DNA of 64,000 bases from Molanna angustata. Taxonomy: Eukaryota; Arthropoda; Insecta; Trichoptera; Molannidae. Every line of letters starts with the position of its first letter. The stretch's first letter is position 1. The position numbers and the translations under genes were made by a program. The stretch is taken from positions 3,570,036 to 3,634,035 of the forward strand of contig OY754987.1 in the NCBI GenBank assembly GCA_963576475.1. Direction: 5' to 3'. This document shows positions 11,054 through 21,985 of the stretch, piece by piece. The notes below the pieces were generated by a model. The model ran no database searches and was not told where the DNA came from. It saw nothing but the letters and a program-made list of their open reading frames with translations.

Positions 11054-11956
11054 CTAACTGTTTGAATAAATGTTCTTTGCAGATTTTATTGAATTTAACA
11101 GTAGATTGGTCCCGATATTTTCCAATCTTATATTAAGGTCACCAGCAAGTAAGACAGGACACGAGTATGATGATATTTGTTGTATCAAGGTGTTGAATTC
11201 CTGAAAGAATTTTGAACTAAGGGGATCTGATCCCGGGCGGTAGACAGAGAATATGATGAGTTCTGAGCTGTTTTGTTTAATTTTGGTACCTATTATTTCG
11301 AAGGTCTGAAATTTACGAGGGACAACGGGATTCAACATGAAGTTTTGTTTGGCTAGTATAGCTACTCCGCCATGGTTTACAAAGTTGATGTTAGATTCCT
11401 GGTTTGGAGTAATTTCCCGGGCCTTTTCAACTATTTTGTAACCATTTGCTGCTAGTAGTTTCAGACTGGTGGCATTGCTGTCCTCATGCCAGGTCTCTGA
11501 TAGTGCTAGGATATCTAAACGTTTTGAAGCAAACAATTCATCGATATCATCCACTTTGTTGTTGATTGAACGAGCATTCCATACTCCTATGGTTATTTGA
11601 GAAGCAAACACACTATGACGACCGTTAGTGATATTGTTCTTTGCAGATGCGTCGTCTAATTTATTTATGAGTATTTTTTTCACACGCCGACCTCCTCTAC
11701 AACCCCGGTGCGTTTTTTTGTGCGTAGTTCTAAGAATGCCGTGTGTGGCTAAAGAGTGCAATAGTATGAGTGTGGGACTAATTTGTCTAGAGTGGTCACT
11801 GAGGCTGAACAAAAAATCACTACTATATCGATGTATTGAACTGACAACATTTGGAAGCAATAAATTACACATGACACCGAAACATACACTATACCATCTC
11901 ACTCTGTGTAAAGTTTTATCACTGAAATACCAAAACTGAACTGATTTTAAAAACAC
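11054..11956 (-). CDS. CR1/L2 apurinic-like endonuclease ORF
   Basis: The C-terminal two thirds of this 300-codon frame is an exonuclease-endonuclease-phosphatase domain: NARSINNKVDDIDE, then LALSETWHE, GGVAILAK, SVYRPG and LLAGDLNIR. This nicks target DNA to prime reverse transcription. The first ~100 residues are unlike the domain and may be untranslated leader or a short N-terminal region. The frame ends in a false stop after KNIYSNS; the true sequence continues one base out of phase into the reverse transcriptase ORF. A single indel near 11090-11115 explains this. Confidence 0.75.
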   Translation of the reverse strand: MFLKSVQFWYFSDKTLHRVRWYSVCFGVMCNLLLPNVVSSIHRYSSDFLFSLSDHSRQISPTLILLHSLATHGILRTTHKKTHRGCRGGRRVKKILINKLDDASAKNNITNGRHSVFASQITIGVWNARSINNKVDDIDELFASKRLDILALSETWHEDSNATSLKLLAANGYKIVEKAREITPNQESNINFVNHGGVAILAKQNFMLNPVVPRKFQTFEIIGTKIKQNSSELIIFSVYRPGSDPLSSKFFQEFNTLIQQISSYSCPVLLAGDLNIRLENIGTNLLLNSIKSAKNIYSNS

Positions 11957-12110
11957 AAGATGATTTTTACGTAATTTTTATTTAAATGACATATATACAC
12001 ATATTTTGAAAGTTATTATCACAGAGCACTAATTGTTATTATAACACTTATCTATAGGACTAAATTTCGAAATAAAATGTTTACAATATTTAGCGTAAAA
12101 CTAGAATTCC

Positions 12111-13540
12111 ACGGAGCGCAACGGGATGCGCCCGGCCGCTACGGAGCGCCAGGTATAATATATAACCATTATATAATATATAACCATTCCTAATGTATCT
12201 TAATATACTACAATAACTTCAGCGACAACCTGTAATTGGCTTTATTATTACTCAAATCATCTTTTTTTATATAATTTATAATATGCTGTATGTTGTCCTT
12301 TAAATAAATAAATAAATAAAATTATATTATCATACAAACAATTCAATTATATTTTTTTTATACAAAACATTAATAATGGGACATTATCATGTTACCATTG
12401 ATTTATGAACTTAATCGTCATTTTTATATTTATTTATTTAGACTACTGACTAACTGCTTTTACTTTCAAATTATTGAAAAATATCAATACACACCAACTA
12501 GATAATTTAGTTTTCTTTAGAAAATATTTAGGTACATTATAGTTGTTCGCTATAATTATAATTCAATTAAGTACGCACATTAGGCTGGGCCGTCCATGTA
12601 TGAAGGATTTTATTTTTGATTTACCTTAGCGAAAGGGGTCTCAAAAGCTGCGCATAGGTATATAATATATTTAGATTGTAACTATATTTTTAATTTTTCG
12701 ATTCAATAGTACTTTTAGCCTTCTACTGATACTTGATGCTGGGTTTTGTAGTATGTTTTAAGAAAATATAAATTATTTTGGATGTTTAAATTTCTGGATT
12801 TTTCCAAACAAATTAATATTCATTATATTGCGGGTAGATAATTCTATTACTAACAACATACATCGGATCAAATTAACTATTACAGCGCGGCTGACAGATC
12901 TCCCGAAATTGACCGACATTTTTACTCCCTTTCAAATCGACGGTTGGCGCGCGACACACTAGAACAACACGTACTAATGCACTTAAAATGACATTATCTA
13001 TTTATTACAACTACTGCATGCTACGTATTGCAACGTACATAAAAAATATTTTTATATGATTTTACTTGAGGCAGAAAAATAAAAAAAATACTATTTTGAA
13101 AACTTTGACTTCTAGGCCAGGCATATTAGGATTTTCAGACGCTAATTTTGCTATAGTTTTTATTTTCGCACCATTTATGTTTTTTGGGTTGCTGAACGCG
13201 AATTTGAAGTTTGCGGGCAAAAATTTTGCCCGGAAACTTGTTTTTTGGGCACTTTTTCACGAAATTTTGGCACTTTTTTCAGTTGTCGTCCTATATCGCA
13301 AAAACAGTGCATTTTTTCGACAAATCGTTCAAGACAGAATTAAAGTAGATAAAAATTACTATATTTCTTGTAAAAAGTTTTTTTGTAAGACTAACCGTTT
13401 CGTCGCTAGAGTGCACCCAAAAGGGGCCATATTTCCATATCTAGTGAAATTCACCGTTTATTCCAGTATAGGGCCAAAAGTAGTAATGAATATTTTTTTT
13501 TCTTCCTTCGCAAATTGACGAGTTTCATGAGTTTCATGAT
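12111..13540. other. AT-rich DNA with small LINE tail
   Basis: About 12215-12325 reads TTTATATAATTTATAATATG and ends in an AAATAAATAAATAAAT tail, matching 25769-25815 (TTTATATAATTTATTATACG); it is probably a plus-strand retroelement tail. The 150-codon ORF at 13066-13518 is rich in Phe and Lys from poly-A/T tracts and shows no family motif, so it is not called. A perfect GGGCAAAAATTTTGCCC palindrome lies at about 13219. Confidence 0.45.
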
Positions 13541-14003
13541 TCCCATCATCAAATCTCTTGGTTTTGTTTAAATAGGACTACCCCAGAAGTAATACCCTTC
13601 TAATAAAAAAGGAATCATCGTATTTGGATGACGTGGAAAAGAATCATTATTAATTGCCGACGACTTGAATGTTTTGATAGTTTTTTTATAACAAGTTTCA
13701 TCATCAAAACTCAATGAAATTTATATGTGTGATCATATCTGAAGCACTCATTTTAAAATCGGATGCTGTGGTAAACAATTGCTATCGCTGAAGTGAGAAT
13801 TAAAGATTTTGTTAAAATTCTCATGGATACCACTGTCATATCTTCACCAAATTGAAATGGACCAATCAAAAGATAGGTACCTCCTCTCTAATAAAAAAAG
13901 AAGCACCGAAATCGGTCAACGTGGTAAAAAGAAATCGCTGAACTTACATAGAAAAAAAATAAGTTCGAATTGATAACCTCTTCCGTTTTTGGAAGTCGGT
14001 TAA
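13541..14003 (+). repeat. Dispersed element ending GAAGTCGGTTAA
   Basis: Contains AAACTCAATGAAATTTATA, a partial internal duplication (TTCTAATAAAAAAGGAATCA and TCTAATAAAAAAAGAAGCA), and ends TTGATAACCTC..GGAAGTCGGTTAAT. The same end is at 27085-27165. This ending is a frequent interspersed repeat in lepidopteran genomes (recall, not checked). Confidence 0.55.
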
Positions 14004-14754
14004 TAAAAGGAAAATAATACATAAAATACATCGAATCAGTTCCAATGCGGCGGCCGAACGTCAAACAACCTCTCGGATGAAAAGGTACGAAAAGATCCTT
14101 TCAAGAACCAAATAGACGACACTTCTTCGGAAGAGTAGGTATAATGTACTCAAACCCTAATAGCTGGTTTCCCTTACGTAGCCATGCAAAAAAAAGTGAA
14201 TGTGAAGGATTGACAAGGTCAAAGGCTGAGGTGAGTGCGAAGACAAATCACATCAGTTAAAACGAACCCCGCGTTATAAAAAGTTTTTTATTTAAATGTT
14301 GACTTTTTGGTTACACCACTGCTCACTGTCTTGTTTCTTTGAACGAAAATTTCAATAGATGGCGTATTATTATTAGATAGGTACAAATCTATTGCAATTC
14401 GTGCGTGAGGACATACAAAGATGGCGGCACGTGCGAACATTCCAATAATGTATGAATTGTACAATTCGGTATAGTATTATTTAGATACATACATTGTACA
14501 TACATATATTATCTGTCATGTACGTACCATCATTGTACAATTAGTACATTCATACATAAAATATTATTTGTCTATTTTATGCAAACGTTTTGAACAAATA
14601 TCATAATTTTGGGTACTTACATACTAACAACCGTGAAATTTATACTCTGACAAATATGATTAGATGAACACCGTAGTATTGTGATATCTCGTATGACTTT
14701 GAATGATAATACACCAAAATTCAATGTCGGCTTTATAGCAGATTTTTTACTCCT
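14004..14754. other. Unrecognised DNA
   Basis: No convincing gene. The minus-strand ORF from 14952 to 14617 is a shadow of the plus-strand retroelement remnant that begins near 14755. Confidence 0.45.
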
Positions 14755-15000
14755 CATTAACCCATCCGGCACCCAGGCCTGCTTTTTACCATCGTCGAAG
14801 GAATGATTGATGGAGGCAACTGTAGAGGCCGCCCCAGAAACAACTATATAGACCAGATAATAGGTGACGTGCGCTGTAGCAGTTAAAAAGAGATGAAGAG
14901 ACTGGCGGACGATTAAGATAAGTGGAAAGATCGAGTGTTTGGTGCTGAACAATCCTAGGATTGTGACCCAGAAGAAAAAGAACCCAAGATATAGTGGGGA
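14755..15000 (+). mobile_element. RTE-like LINE C-terminal fragment
   Basis: The plus strand reads GMIDGGNCRGRPRNNYIDQI, then KEMKRLADD and KWKDRVFGAEQS, with internal stops. GRPR-x4-Y-x-DQI followed by RLADDRxxW is the usual end of RTE/BovB-group polyproteins. Confidence 0.6.
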
Positions 15001-16574
15001 GTAATGAATTCGCTATTTTTAAGACTATTTTTTATTGGAGATTATTAACAACTAGGTAGTAGTAGTGGTTTGTTAGATAACTTTGAAAATAAGATTAACA
15101 ATAACTGCGAGGTGTAAGAAAGTGTTTATTTCAAATATAATTATATATCAGGTTTTTTTCATACTTATACAACCAACTGCGTATGGATAAAAAGGCAAAA
15201 TATTTTAACCTTCAAACGCCTTAAAGAATATTTCGCAGTATATATTTAGCACGAGTGCTATAACATTATTAGATTGCATATTTTCAGGCGCAACAATATA
15301 AATTAAAAAATCTTTAAAGTTCAATTACAGGAATAACGCCTCGACTTTTAATGGTTTTTAACAATTATGCATATTTTCAACATTTTTAATTAATATCCTT
15401 GGAAATAATATTCAGTGAATTATTTTGTTTATTAACTTCAGTAATTAAAAGACTTTATAAAGTGTGTGGGTTTTGCTTTGTCAACATTTTCATGTCGATA
15501 TCTTCACGCCGCGCCATCTTGTTTTCGAGGTAGGTAGATATTTTTTTTTTCAGATTCTTTTTTGATGTGAATTTTTATTACCTCGCCTACCTTCGGGCAC
15601 GCTCCGTCTGATTCAAAATGGCTTATTGTTCAAGATTCAAACAAATCCTTGTTTTTAATCATAATTTTTTCTTGCACTCTGCATTCCTTTCGTCTGGGAC
15701 TTAATGAGATGGTTTGGGTACGTGGATAAAATGAACGAAGAACGCCATACAAAAACAACATAAATAGCTGACAGAAACGGAATTACAGGTCGGGTCGCGT
15801 ATTTACCTTTCCGTGTTGATAGGAGGCAATTACTGTCTCGAATTAGGCACTAGTTTGTTGCGCTAATGCACTTAAAAACTCGTGTTGAATTCAAGGCACG
15901 TGTCCTCCAAATGCACACGGTTAAGCGACGCAAACAGTTCCTACTAATACATGTTGAATTCAAGGGAATTAATATGGAACGATAATGAATATGGAACATT
16001 ATATAGCCACGAAGTTCGCGCGCTATTTCTTTTCGCTCGCATATCGTCTGTCACTGTCTATTTTGTTCACAGATTATATTATGGTAGTAATCGGTAATTT
16101 TAAGTTTTGAACTTATATGGACACACGAAACAACAGTTAAAGGACATACTTGGTGGTATTTTGGACAACTTTAAAATTGTAAATTACGAAGGAGACAAGG
16201 TTAATTACCAATGTAAAATACGATGCTCTGTATCTCGATGCAAAGTATGATTATTTCATTGAAAAATTCATGAGTTCCTACCAATATCATACAAAAAAAG
16301 TCTTAACGATTTTTATGACATAAATGTAGATTTTTGTAGATTAATCTATTAAAACAAAAAAAATCATGATTTTTGAAAAAAATGGGTATCATTATTTTTG
16401 CCCACACATGGGCTTCCACGAATGCGTTAACTTTTTATTTTGTCCCAAAAAGACACCCCCGCTTCCCATCTCAACATACGCATTTCAGAAGTAAATTAGC
16501 AGCATTGAGTTTCAAATATTCTTTGCCAAAAAAAAAATAGTCTGGAGGGCAAGTACGGTCAAATGGCGAAATGA
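15001..16574. other. Mostly unrecognised, one LINE scrap
   Basis: About 15695-15800 plus reads LMRWFGYVDKMNEERHTKTT and NGITGR, a scrap of an RTE-type C-terminus (RWFGHVERM..). TGTTGAATTCAAGG occurs twice around 15883 and 15950. No gene seen in the rest. Confidence 0.45.
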
Positions 16575-17285
16575 AAACTATTTTCTACTTCTATGTTGAA
16601 AAAAACCATGAATAATATAGACCTGGCCATACAAATAAAAATAGACCTGGCCATAAATGTTTGAGGAATTCTGGAGTTTTTAAAACTAAGTTAATTTGAC
16701 AATTTTGTGTTTGCCTATATTTGTACAAATTTTAAGAGTTCTAACTTTATATTATACGCAAATATTGGATTTAGTTCCCTGTCGGGAGTCAAATGATATT
16801 TTTATTGACAAAGTTTTTAACATCTCATTAGAGACGAAATCGGGATATTATAGAAGAACCAGGATCTCGCTGCACCCACAGGGCTTACGACCTGTCTTCG
16901 CTGGTTTACGTGATCACAAACCAGCCAATTCGCAAGCCCTATGGGTGCCTTGAGTTCCTGGTTCTTCTATATAATACCAACTTCGTCTCTATTGAGATGT
17001 TAAAATGTTTGACAATAAAAATATATACATCGAAAAATAAAGCGAAATTCAAAAGTTGATAATCCCTTACTGAAACTTCGAAATTCTGATTATAGAATTT
17101 TCTATACTACCTTACGTTAACGGCTCTGTGAATCAAGCGGATCAAAAATAATAAGGGGACACACACACACATACAGGCACACTAAATGTTCAACTCCGAA
17201 TTCAGAGCAAATCTATGCTGCGAAGCCTCCATGTTGGTGTTTTTTTGACTTCAAAGTTGAAAAAACCATTATAAACATTTAAAAA
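16575..17285 (+). repeat. Repeat family A copy split by foldback element
   Basis: Family A sequence runs from the TGTTTGCCTATATTTGTACA region and resumes at GCGAAATTCAAAAGTTGATA, ending in the CA run and GACTTCAAAGTTG. Compared with the intact copy at 1755-2735 it is interrupted at about 16752-17027. Confidence 0.6.
16752..17027 (+). mobile_element. Foldback element family Y, compact palindromic copy
   Basis: Begins ACGCAAATATTGGATTTAG, CCTGTCGGGAGTCAAATG, then the arm TAACATCTCATTAGAGACG through GGTTTACGTGATCAC. It turns around and returns as GCCCTATGGGTGCCTTGAG to GTCTCTATTGAGATGTTAA. Only the two arms remain; the interior present at 39600-39925 is deleted. Confidence 0.65.
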
Positions 17286-17305
17286 ACTATATTTGAATTA
17301 TTGTT

Positions 17306-17440
17306 TAAACCACTTGTTTTTTGAGTCACTTTGCGACATGTTTCGGAAGCGCTGTCCTTCCATCGACCGGCGTATCTAGTCGATGGAAGGACAGCGCTTC
17401 CGAAACATGTCGCGAAGTGACTCAAAAAACAAGTGGTTTA
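17306..17440 (+). repeat. Long palindrome with hammerhead-like core (Penelope-like)
   Basis: Two 62-nt arms (17306-17367 and 17379-17440) with about one mismatch around an 11-nt loop. The right arm reads GATGGAAGGACAGCGCTTCC then GAAACATGTCGCG: a GGAAG/CTTCC stem directly followed by CGAAAC and GTC, resembling helix II and the GAAAC..GTC strand of a hammerhead ribozyme. Penelope-like elements carry such motifs in their terminal repeats, often in inverted arrangement. A half copy is at 25700-25760. Assignment is an inference. Confidence 0.5.
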
Positions 17441-17510
17441 TAGCTAATTTATAATTCAAATGTGGTTAATATTAACTACCACAAAATATCCGCCGAATCA
17501 TTAAATGATA

Positions 17511-17895
17511 TTTATTATTTTTTTTATTTATTTATTTATTATATCACAATACAGCATATTCATGTTAGGTGATCAACAACGCCCCACTAGGCATAACCTG
17601 TTCTGAACTGTTGTTAGAGATATTAAATGGCTATTTATAAAATTTATATGATACATAATTACATTAAAGCACATAAATAAACACAAATTGAAATAAAAAA
17701 AAAATACATACATATAGGGACATACGTGGAACAGTCATTAATAAGATATAAAATTAAAATGTGGTCGAAAGCTATAGGTGAACACTCTCCTCTGCATAGT
17801 GTCTGCCCGATACCAATAGCCATTCCTTTATTTTACATTTAAAAGAATGACTTATTTTTGGTCTCTTTAATGCTCTTAGCAAGTTAAAAAAACAT
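17511..17895 (-). mobile_element. LINE 3' end, Jockey/CR1 group
   Basis: Poly-T run (TTTATTTATTTATTTATT) on the left is the A-tail of a minus-strand element. The minus strand reads LKALKRPKISHSFKCKIKEW, a typical LINE C-terminal peptide, followed by a 3' UTR with the hairpin at 17575-17604. 5' truncated. Confidence 0.65.
17575..17610 (-). other. LINE 3' UTR stem-loop
   Basis: On the minus strand AACAAC (from about 17613) pairs with GTTGTT near 17577, enclosing CAGAACAGGTTATGCCTAGTG. The stem differs from that at 4629-4661 but the loop core is the same. Confidence 0.55.
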
Positions 17896-17902
17896 TTAAA
17901 CC

Positions 17903-17992
17903 TGTCCATAGGAATCTCGTGTATCTTTGCTTAATGCTGTTGATTCATTGAGAGAAATAAATTCTCTTGAACTAATCGACATTTGGAATACT
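17903..17992 (+). repeat. Repeat family A terminal scrap
   Basis: Reads CCTGTCCATAGGAATCTCG through AATTCTCTTGAACTAATCGA, the right end of family A. Confidence 0.45.
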
Positions 17993-18010
17993 CTTGCTTG
18001 CATATGTAGG

Positions 18011-18689
18011 TGGTTTGCCACCACGATATGGTTTTCTATGAAATGAGACTTGCCCTGCTGGTATCTCATTAAGTATCTACAATGTACATTATGAAAGAAC
18101 ATATTAGTATGTAAGTATGTCCATCGTATAACTTGCAATTTACACAAAATTACAATCAGCATTTTACACAGATCATCTGGTTGTTATATAAATCGTTACT
18201 TTCTTTGGCTAAGTATCTGAGGGAATATTCGTTAGACATCTCCCTATCTCAGAATTCAGAAATAATGAATGACTCGACAGTTTTTCCATTAGATGGTGTG
18301 GGGTGACATGATTTGATCAGGTCGAAGTTCAAATACTCCCGAGAGATATGTAAAACGGACACGCCCAAACGTAATTTATGGCTGACGAAAATAAAAAAAA
18401 ATTCACAAAGAAACGAGAGATTGAAAAAATGGAACCGCTAATATATTGAAACAATAGTGAAGCTAAATATTTTTTGTCCTTGTTTCAACGAGTGTCTGTT
18501 ATTATACCTAATTGTCTTCTTAATTCCTCACTACCCCAAGGAGATATTTTGCAATATTTAAGGTTATTTTTTAGTGCAGGTTATCATGTTGAGATTGTAC
18601 TATGAACGGTGTATTTATTATTCTTTATCGATTATACCTACTCAAACGATTTTTTTCAAATTTTGCAAATTTGTATATCTGTGTACATA
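18011..18689. other. Unrecognised DNA
   Basis: No gene or repeat match seen; the ORF at 17896-18162 on the minus strand is not credible. Confidence 0.4.
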
Positions 18690-19063
18690 TAATATCAGTG
18701 AAGAAGTGAACAGAAGAATTGTTGCTGCTAACAGATGCTCCTTTGGCCTACAGAGACACATGAAGTCCAGGTTGTTGTCGAGAAAGACAAAGCTTAAACT
18801 ATATAAAACTATTGTCAGACCAGTGTTGACATATTATGTCTCCGAGACCTGGACTCTAACTAAAAAAGATGAGGACCAACTTAGCATTTTTGAAAGATAG
18901 ATCCTGTGGCGAATCTACGGAGCTGTCTGTGAGGGTGGTGTGTGGAGAATAAGATACAATCATGAGCTATACCAGGTTTATGATGATATAGACGTTGGAG
19001 TATTTATAAGGATTGGGAGACTCAGATGGCTTGGACATGTGGAGCTGATGATGATGATGATGT
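18690..19063 (+). mobile_element. RTE-type LINE C-terminal fragment
   Basis: Reads EEVNRRIVAANRCSFGLQRH, SRKTKLKLYKTIVRPVLTY, SETWTLTKKDEDQLSIFER, a stop at about 18898, then the conserved continuation ILWRIYGAVCEGGVWRIRYN and RLRWLGHVE. This order is diagnostic of RTE/BovB-group elements. It ends in a GATGATGATGATG tail. One premature stop and 5' truncation. Confidence 0.8.
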
Positions 19064-19089
19064 ACATATTACTCATTTAGACTTTGAAG

Positions 19090-19335
19090 GATATATGTTG
19101 AGTGCTTCTCAATTTTTTAACTGTTAAATATTTCAAAGTGACCCCAAGCTCAGGAAACTTAAATTTTGATATTTTTATTTTCAAATTGCTAAAAAAGCAC
19201 ATGACTTTCATTAAATGGTATTGAAGAATTATTGAGTTTTCATAATAAAATAATTAAATCAAAAGTAATTTAACAAGCTCATTACATCACAATGTTGAAA
19301 TTTTTTTGTAAAATAAAAGTTATATAGCGTACTTC
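19090..19335 (-). repeat. Dispersed repeat K
   Basis: Carries AGTGACCCCAAGCTCAGGAA and downstream TTTCATTAAATGGTATTGA. The complement TCCTGAGCTTGGGGTCACT occurs at 51490-51515. Its interior is related to the sequence that bounds the 162-bp tandem array at 40.2 kb. Confidence 0.55.
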
Positions 19336-19544
19336 TTTACAAAAAAGTTAGATTCTGTGTAAGAGTTGTTACAAGTTTACATGGAATCTTAAGGTTTTAT
19401 TAATACTTTGAGCAATTATTTGGAAAATCAATTAATTGCGGATCCGCTTTGCTGAATTCTATACATTTTGCTGGATCCAGTATACCGAAAAATGTGCTGG
19501 AACCGGGATATAACAATCTAAATAAATATTAGAACAGAAACAAA

Positions 19545-20196
19545 TTACAAATTATAACGGAAAATTGTGTGACGAAAAATTTCGTCAAACTGGTTGCGCC
19601 TCATAGTTTCTTTTACCAATATATTGTCAGTATCAGACCGATTCTCCAAAAAGATTATTCTCCTCGATACCCCACAGTATCCACTTAGCAACAATATTTT
19701 GATGAACGAATACATGTCACTAGAATCAATATTAAGAGTCACATTTTTCTGGGATGCGTAACTTCTTGTGAACATTGTCATGTCTTCTACAATTTTTTCG
19801 TTCAAAAATAAATTTAAAAAATCAATTGGTTCAGAATGCTCAGACAAAGTCAGTGTATGGATGTATATTTCATGATTTGTAATTGGTATTATTAATATTT
19901 TCCGAGTCACCTGAAATCCAATCCATCCTTTTTTGTTTCCTTACCGGCTGATTGATTTCATCTTCATTTTCAACATCAGAGTTTGCAAAACCCGTTTCAG
20001 CTTGCGCCCTCAAATGATTGTGATTCAATCTATTCAGGTGGTATTCATCCTCATCTCCAGATTCTTCATCCGTTTCAACGCCAGTGTCTGCGGGCGGTAA
20101 GATTACAATGGTGTCAGGCAACTCATCTTCTTCAAGTAACTCGAGCTCATCCAAAATCTCTGTAGTAGTCCGACTTTTTTCCCTGCAAAAAAACAT
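19545..20196 (-). pseudogene. Truncated piggyBac-type transposase
   Basis: Two overlapping minus-strand frames join across a frameshift near 19870-19910. The first has an acidic N-terminus (TEILDELELLEEDELPD, then VILPPADTGVETDEESGDED) as in piggyBac transposases. The second begins the DDE_Tnp_1_7 domain: PIDFLNLFLNEKIVEDM, YASQKN, IKILLLSGYCGVSRR and MRRNQFDEIFRH. The protein stops before the catalytic aspartates, so it is inactive. Just upstream of the first Met the minus strand reads TTTTTTTGCAGGG, which could be a splice acceptor, so a short upstream exon may have existed. Confidence 0.8.
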
Positions 20197-20199
20197 GTC

Positions 20200-20605
20200 T
20201 CATTATCCCAACGGGTCGAAAACGACCCCATTGAATTTGGGGCTATATTGTGAAAAAGTTTTTGATTATTATCTAAAAATAATTCAGTGGACTTATAAAA
20301 AATAGTGTTTTCTAATAAAACACATATTTAAAAAAAAAAAAAAAAAACAAATATTTACTTACCAACGTAAATTCTTCGACAAGGTGACCGCAAAAAAACG
20401 TAGAAGTTATTACTTCAAAAACAAAACTCACACTGATTAATACCGTTATTTTTTGACCTGCTCAGTATCTTGCTAGTATAGAGATATGCAACAATGCATT
20501 TTTATTACTCAAGGATTTTGTTTTTTTATTTGGGAACGAAATAACTAGAAGGGTCGTTTTCGACCCGTTGGGATGGGCTGGGTCGTTTACGACCCGTTGG
20601 GATAA
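20200..20605. repeat. CCCAACGGGTCG inverted repeats beside piggyBac
   Basis: Three copies of a 22-bp block. CCCAACGGGTCGAAAACGAC occurs at 20208-20229, and its inverted form GGGTCGTTTTCGACCCGTTG at 20550-20572 and again with one change at 20581-20602. Each contains an internal GGGTCG..CGACCC palindrome, and the flanks are also mirrored (CTCATTAT / ATAAAATGAG). They may be terminal or subterminal transposase sites; no TTAA is cleanly placed, so I cannot prove element ends. Confidence 0.5.
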
Positions 20606-20612
20606 AATGAGT

Positions 20613-20925
20613 TTTAATGTTGGTGTTTTCTTGATTTTGTATTTTTTTTTTGTTCTTTCTATATTTTGTTCTGAAATTGTGTCTTTTTTATATGTAATTG
20701 TTAATTGTTGATTTATTTTATATATTTTATAAGATTTATTTTATGTATTTTTTGTGAAGTATTCATATAATGTATCTAAGCAAAGAGATGCTGCTTTCCT
20801 AAACACGAGTTTCTAGCTCAAATTAGGAAAGGAAATATTAATATGTTGATAAATGTAACTAAGTATATGAAATCGTATATATTGTATAATGAATAAATAA
20901 AAATATTTTTTTTTTGTTTTATTCA
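20613..20925 (+). mobile_element. LINE 3' UTR, 5'-truncated copy
   Basis: T-rich 3' UTR ending in GAATAAATAAAAATATTTT. Contains the stem-loop at 20794-20831. No coding sequence remains. Confidence 0.5.
20794..20831 (+). other. LINE 3' UTR stem-loop
   Basis: CTTTCCTAA pairs with TTAGGAAAG about 90 nt before the A-rich tail, the same relative position as in the other LINE families here. Confidence 0.6.
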
Positions 20926-20961
20926 TACATTAACATATTCATTGTTAAGGAAACATATTTA

Positions 20962-21136
20962 AAACACTTCCTTTATTGCCATACGTAAACTTCTTCCAAC
21001 TTACCAGTGTTTCCAGCCCAGAGATGCAATATTTGCGTGAGAAATGAATTTAAATAACTTTCTCCTCTGCTGGGAATCGAACCCAGGACGCCCGCACTGA
21101 AACGAAACGGCTTACCAACTATGCCACGGCGCATGG
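20962..21136 (-). mobile_element. SINE family 2 (tRNA-derived)
   Basis: Minus-strand tRNA-like head at 21064-21134 with A-box GTGGCATAGTTGG and B-box GGGTTCGATTCCC. The body has CTTCCAAC, CAGCCCAGAG and GTTTATTGCCAT-like sequence as complement. Other copies are at 49100-49198 and 55627-55708. It is called a SINE, not a tRNA gene, because the body is repeated. Confidence 0.7.
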
Positions 21137-21594
21137 CCAATTATGGGTTGTTTGTAAAATTTATTTAAATATTTATTATTGCTTTATTTAAATTAGCATT
21201 TCTCCATATTTCTTATATTAATTTTCGAGTTTTGATATTTTTAACTCATGACTCGTGTCCAAATTAGTAGGTATACACCTTCGTTTGTATCAAAGGAATG
21301 ATTTACAAACTCCGAATTGTATGTAACTATGAAGTATTTCTGCTTTTCGAAATTTAAGTCCCATTAACTCTTTGATATTAGTGTTGAGAACTGTTTCAAT
21401 TTCCATTCCGAACCATTCGAAAAATATTCAAATACGTTGTATTGATTGCCACCAAACTTTTGTGGCATAGTCATGCGTTGTGATATTGATGTTAATGATA
21501 TTTATATTTATTTAATGATATTTAAAGTTTAAACAAAAATTAAAATTGCATCTAACATTATAAATATATTGTTTTCGGTTTGTTGTTTGATATT
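21137..21594. other. Unrecognised AT-rich DNA
   Basis: No gene or window-internal repeat recognised. Confidence 0.4.
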
Positions 21595-21680
21595 TTTTTT
21601 TTTTTTTATTTATTAATTTCCATAATACAATATAAAGTAAAATATAAAACATTGTTCATGAAATATATAAATGGAATTTA

Positions 21681-21713
21681 TTACCTCACTAGGCAAAGCC
21701 TGTTCTGAGGTAA
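21681..21713 (-). other. LINE 3' UTR stem-loop
   Basis: TTACCTC pairs with GAGGTAA around CAGAACAGGCTTTGCCTAGT (minus strand). The stem is perfect over 7 bp. Confidence 0.75.
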
Positions 21714-21985
21714 TACTAGGCAATAAGTAAGCATACATTTCAGCTACGTGAATTCTTAACATCTAAGGCACAAAAAAATATAAAAAATACAAATAATAAA
21801 GTACAAAAGTACACATTTTAAGTCATTAAAAAAATATTAAAAAGTACATATAAAATACAATTGTCGGTATATGAAAAAAAATATTAGGTGTCTTTGTGTT
21901 TTCGTTAATGTGAGGATGTGTTTTCATGTGTGGATATGTGTAAAAGGGTGTATGAAAAAGATTTTGATAGTAAATTATATTAAAA

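Larger units (their letters stand above)
8361..12110 (-). mobile_element. CR1/L2-type LINE, nearly complete
   Basis: Minus-strand element with, in order, a possible 5' UTR, an endonuclease ORF (11054-11956), a reverse transcriptase ORF (8694-10973), a 3' UTR containing a hairpin, and an (ATT)n tail (AAT repeats at 8361-8381 on the plus strand). A microsatellite tail of this kind and the C-terminal block AFDTVDH / GVPQGSVLGP / YADD fit the CR1/L2 superfamily. The only clear lesion is a one-base frameshift near 11090-11115. Part of the 3' UTR is a direct duplication: about 8456-8490 and 8535-8575 share TAGTCCTATAGCTAACACA. The 5' boundary is uncertain. Confidence 0.8.

Noticed and set aside
13066..13518. 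150-codon plus-strand ORF
   Set aside because: Composition is driven by A/T tracts, no motif, no upstream or splice context.
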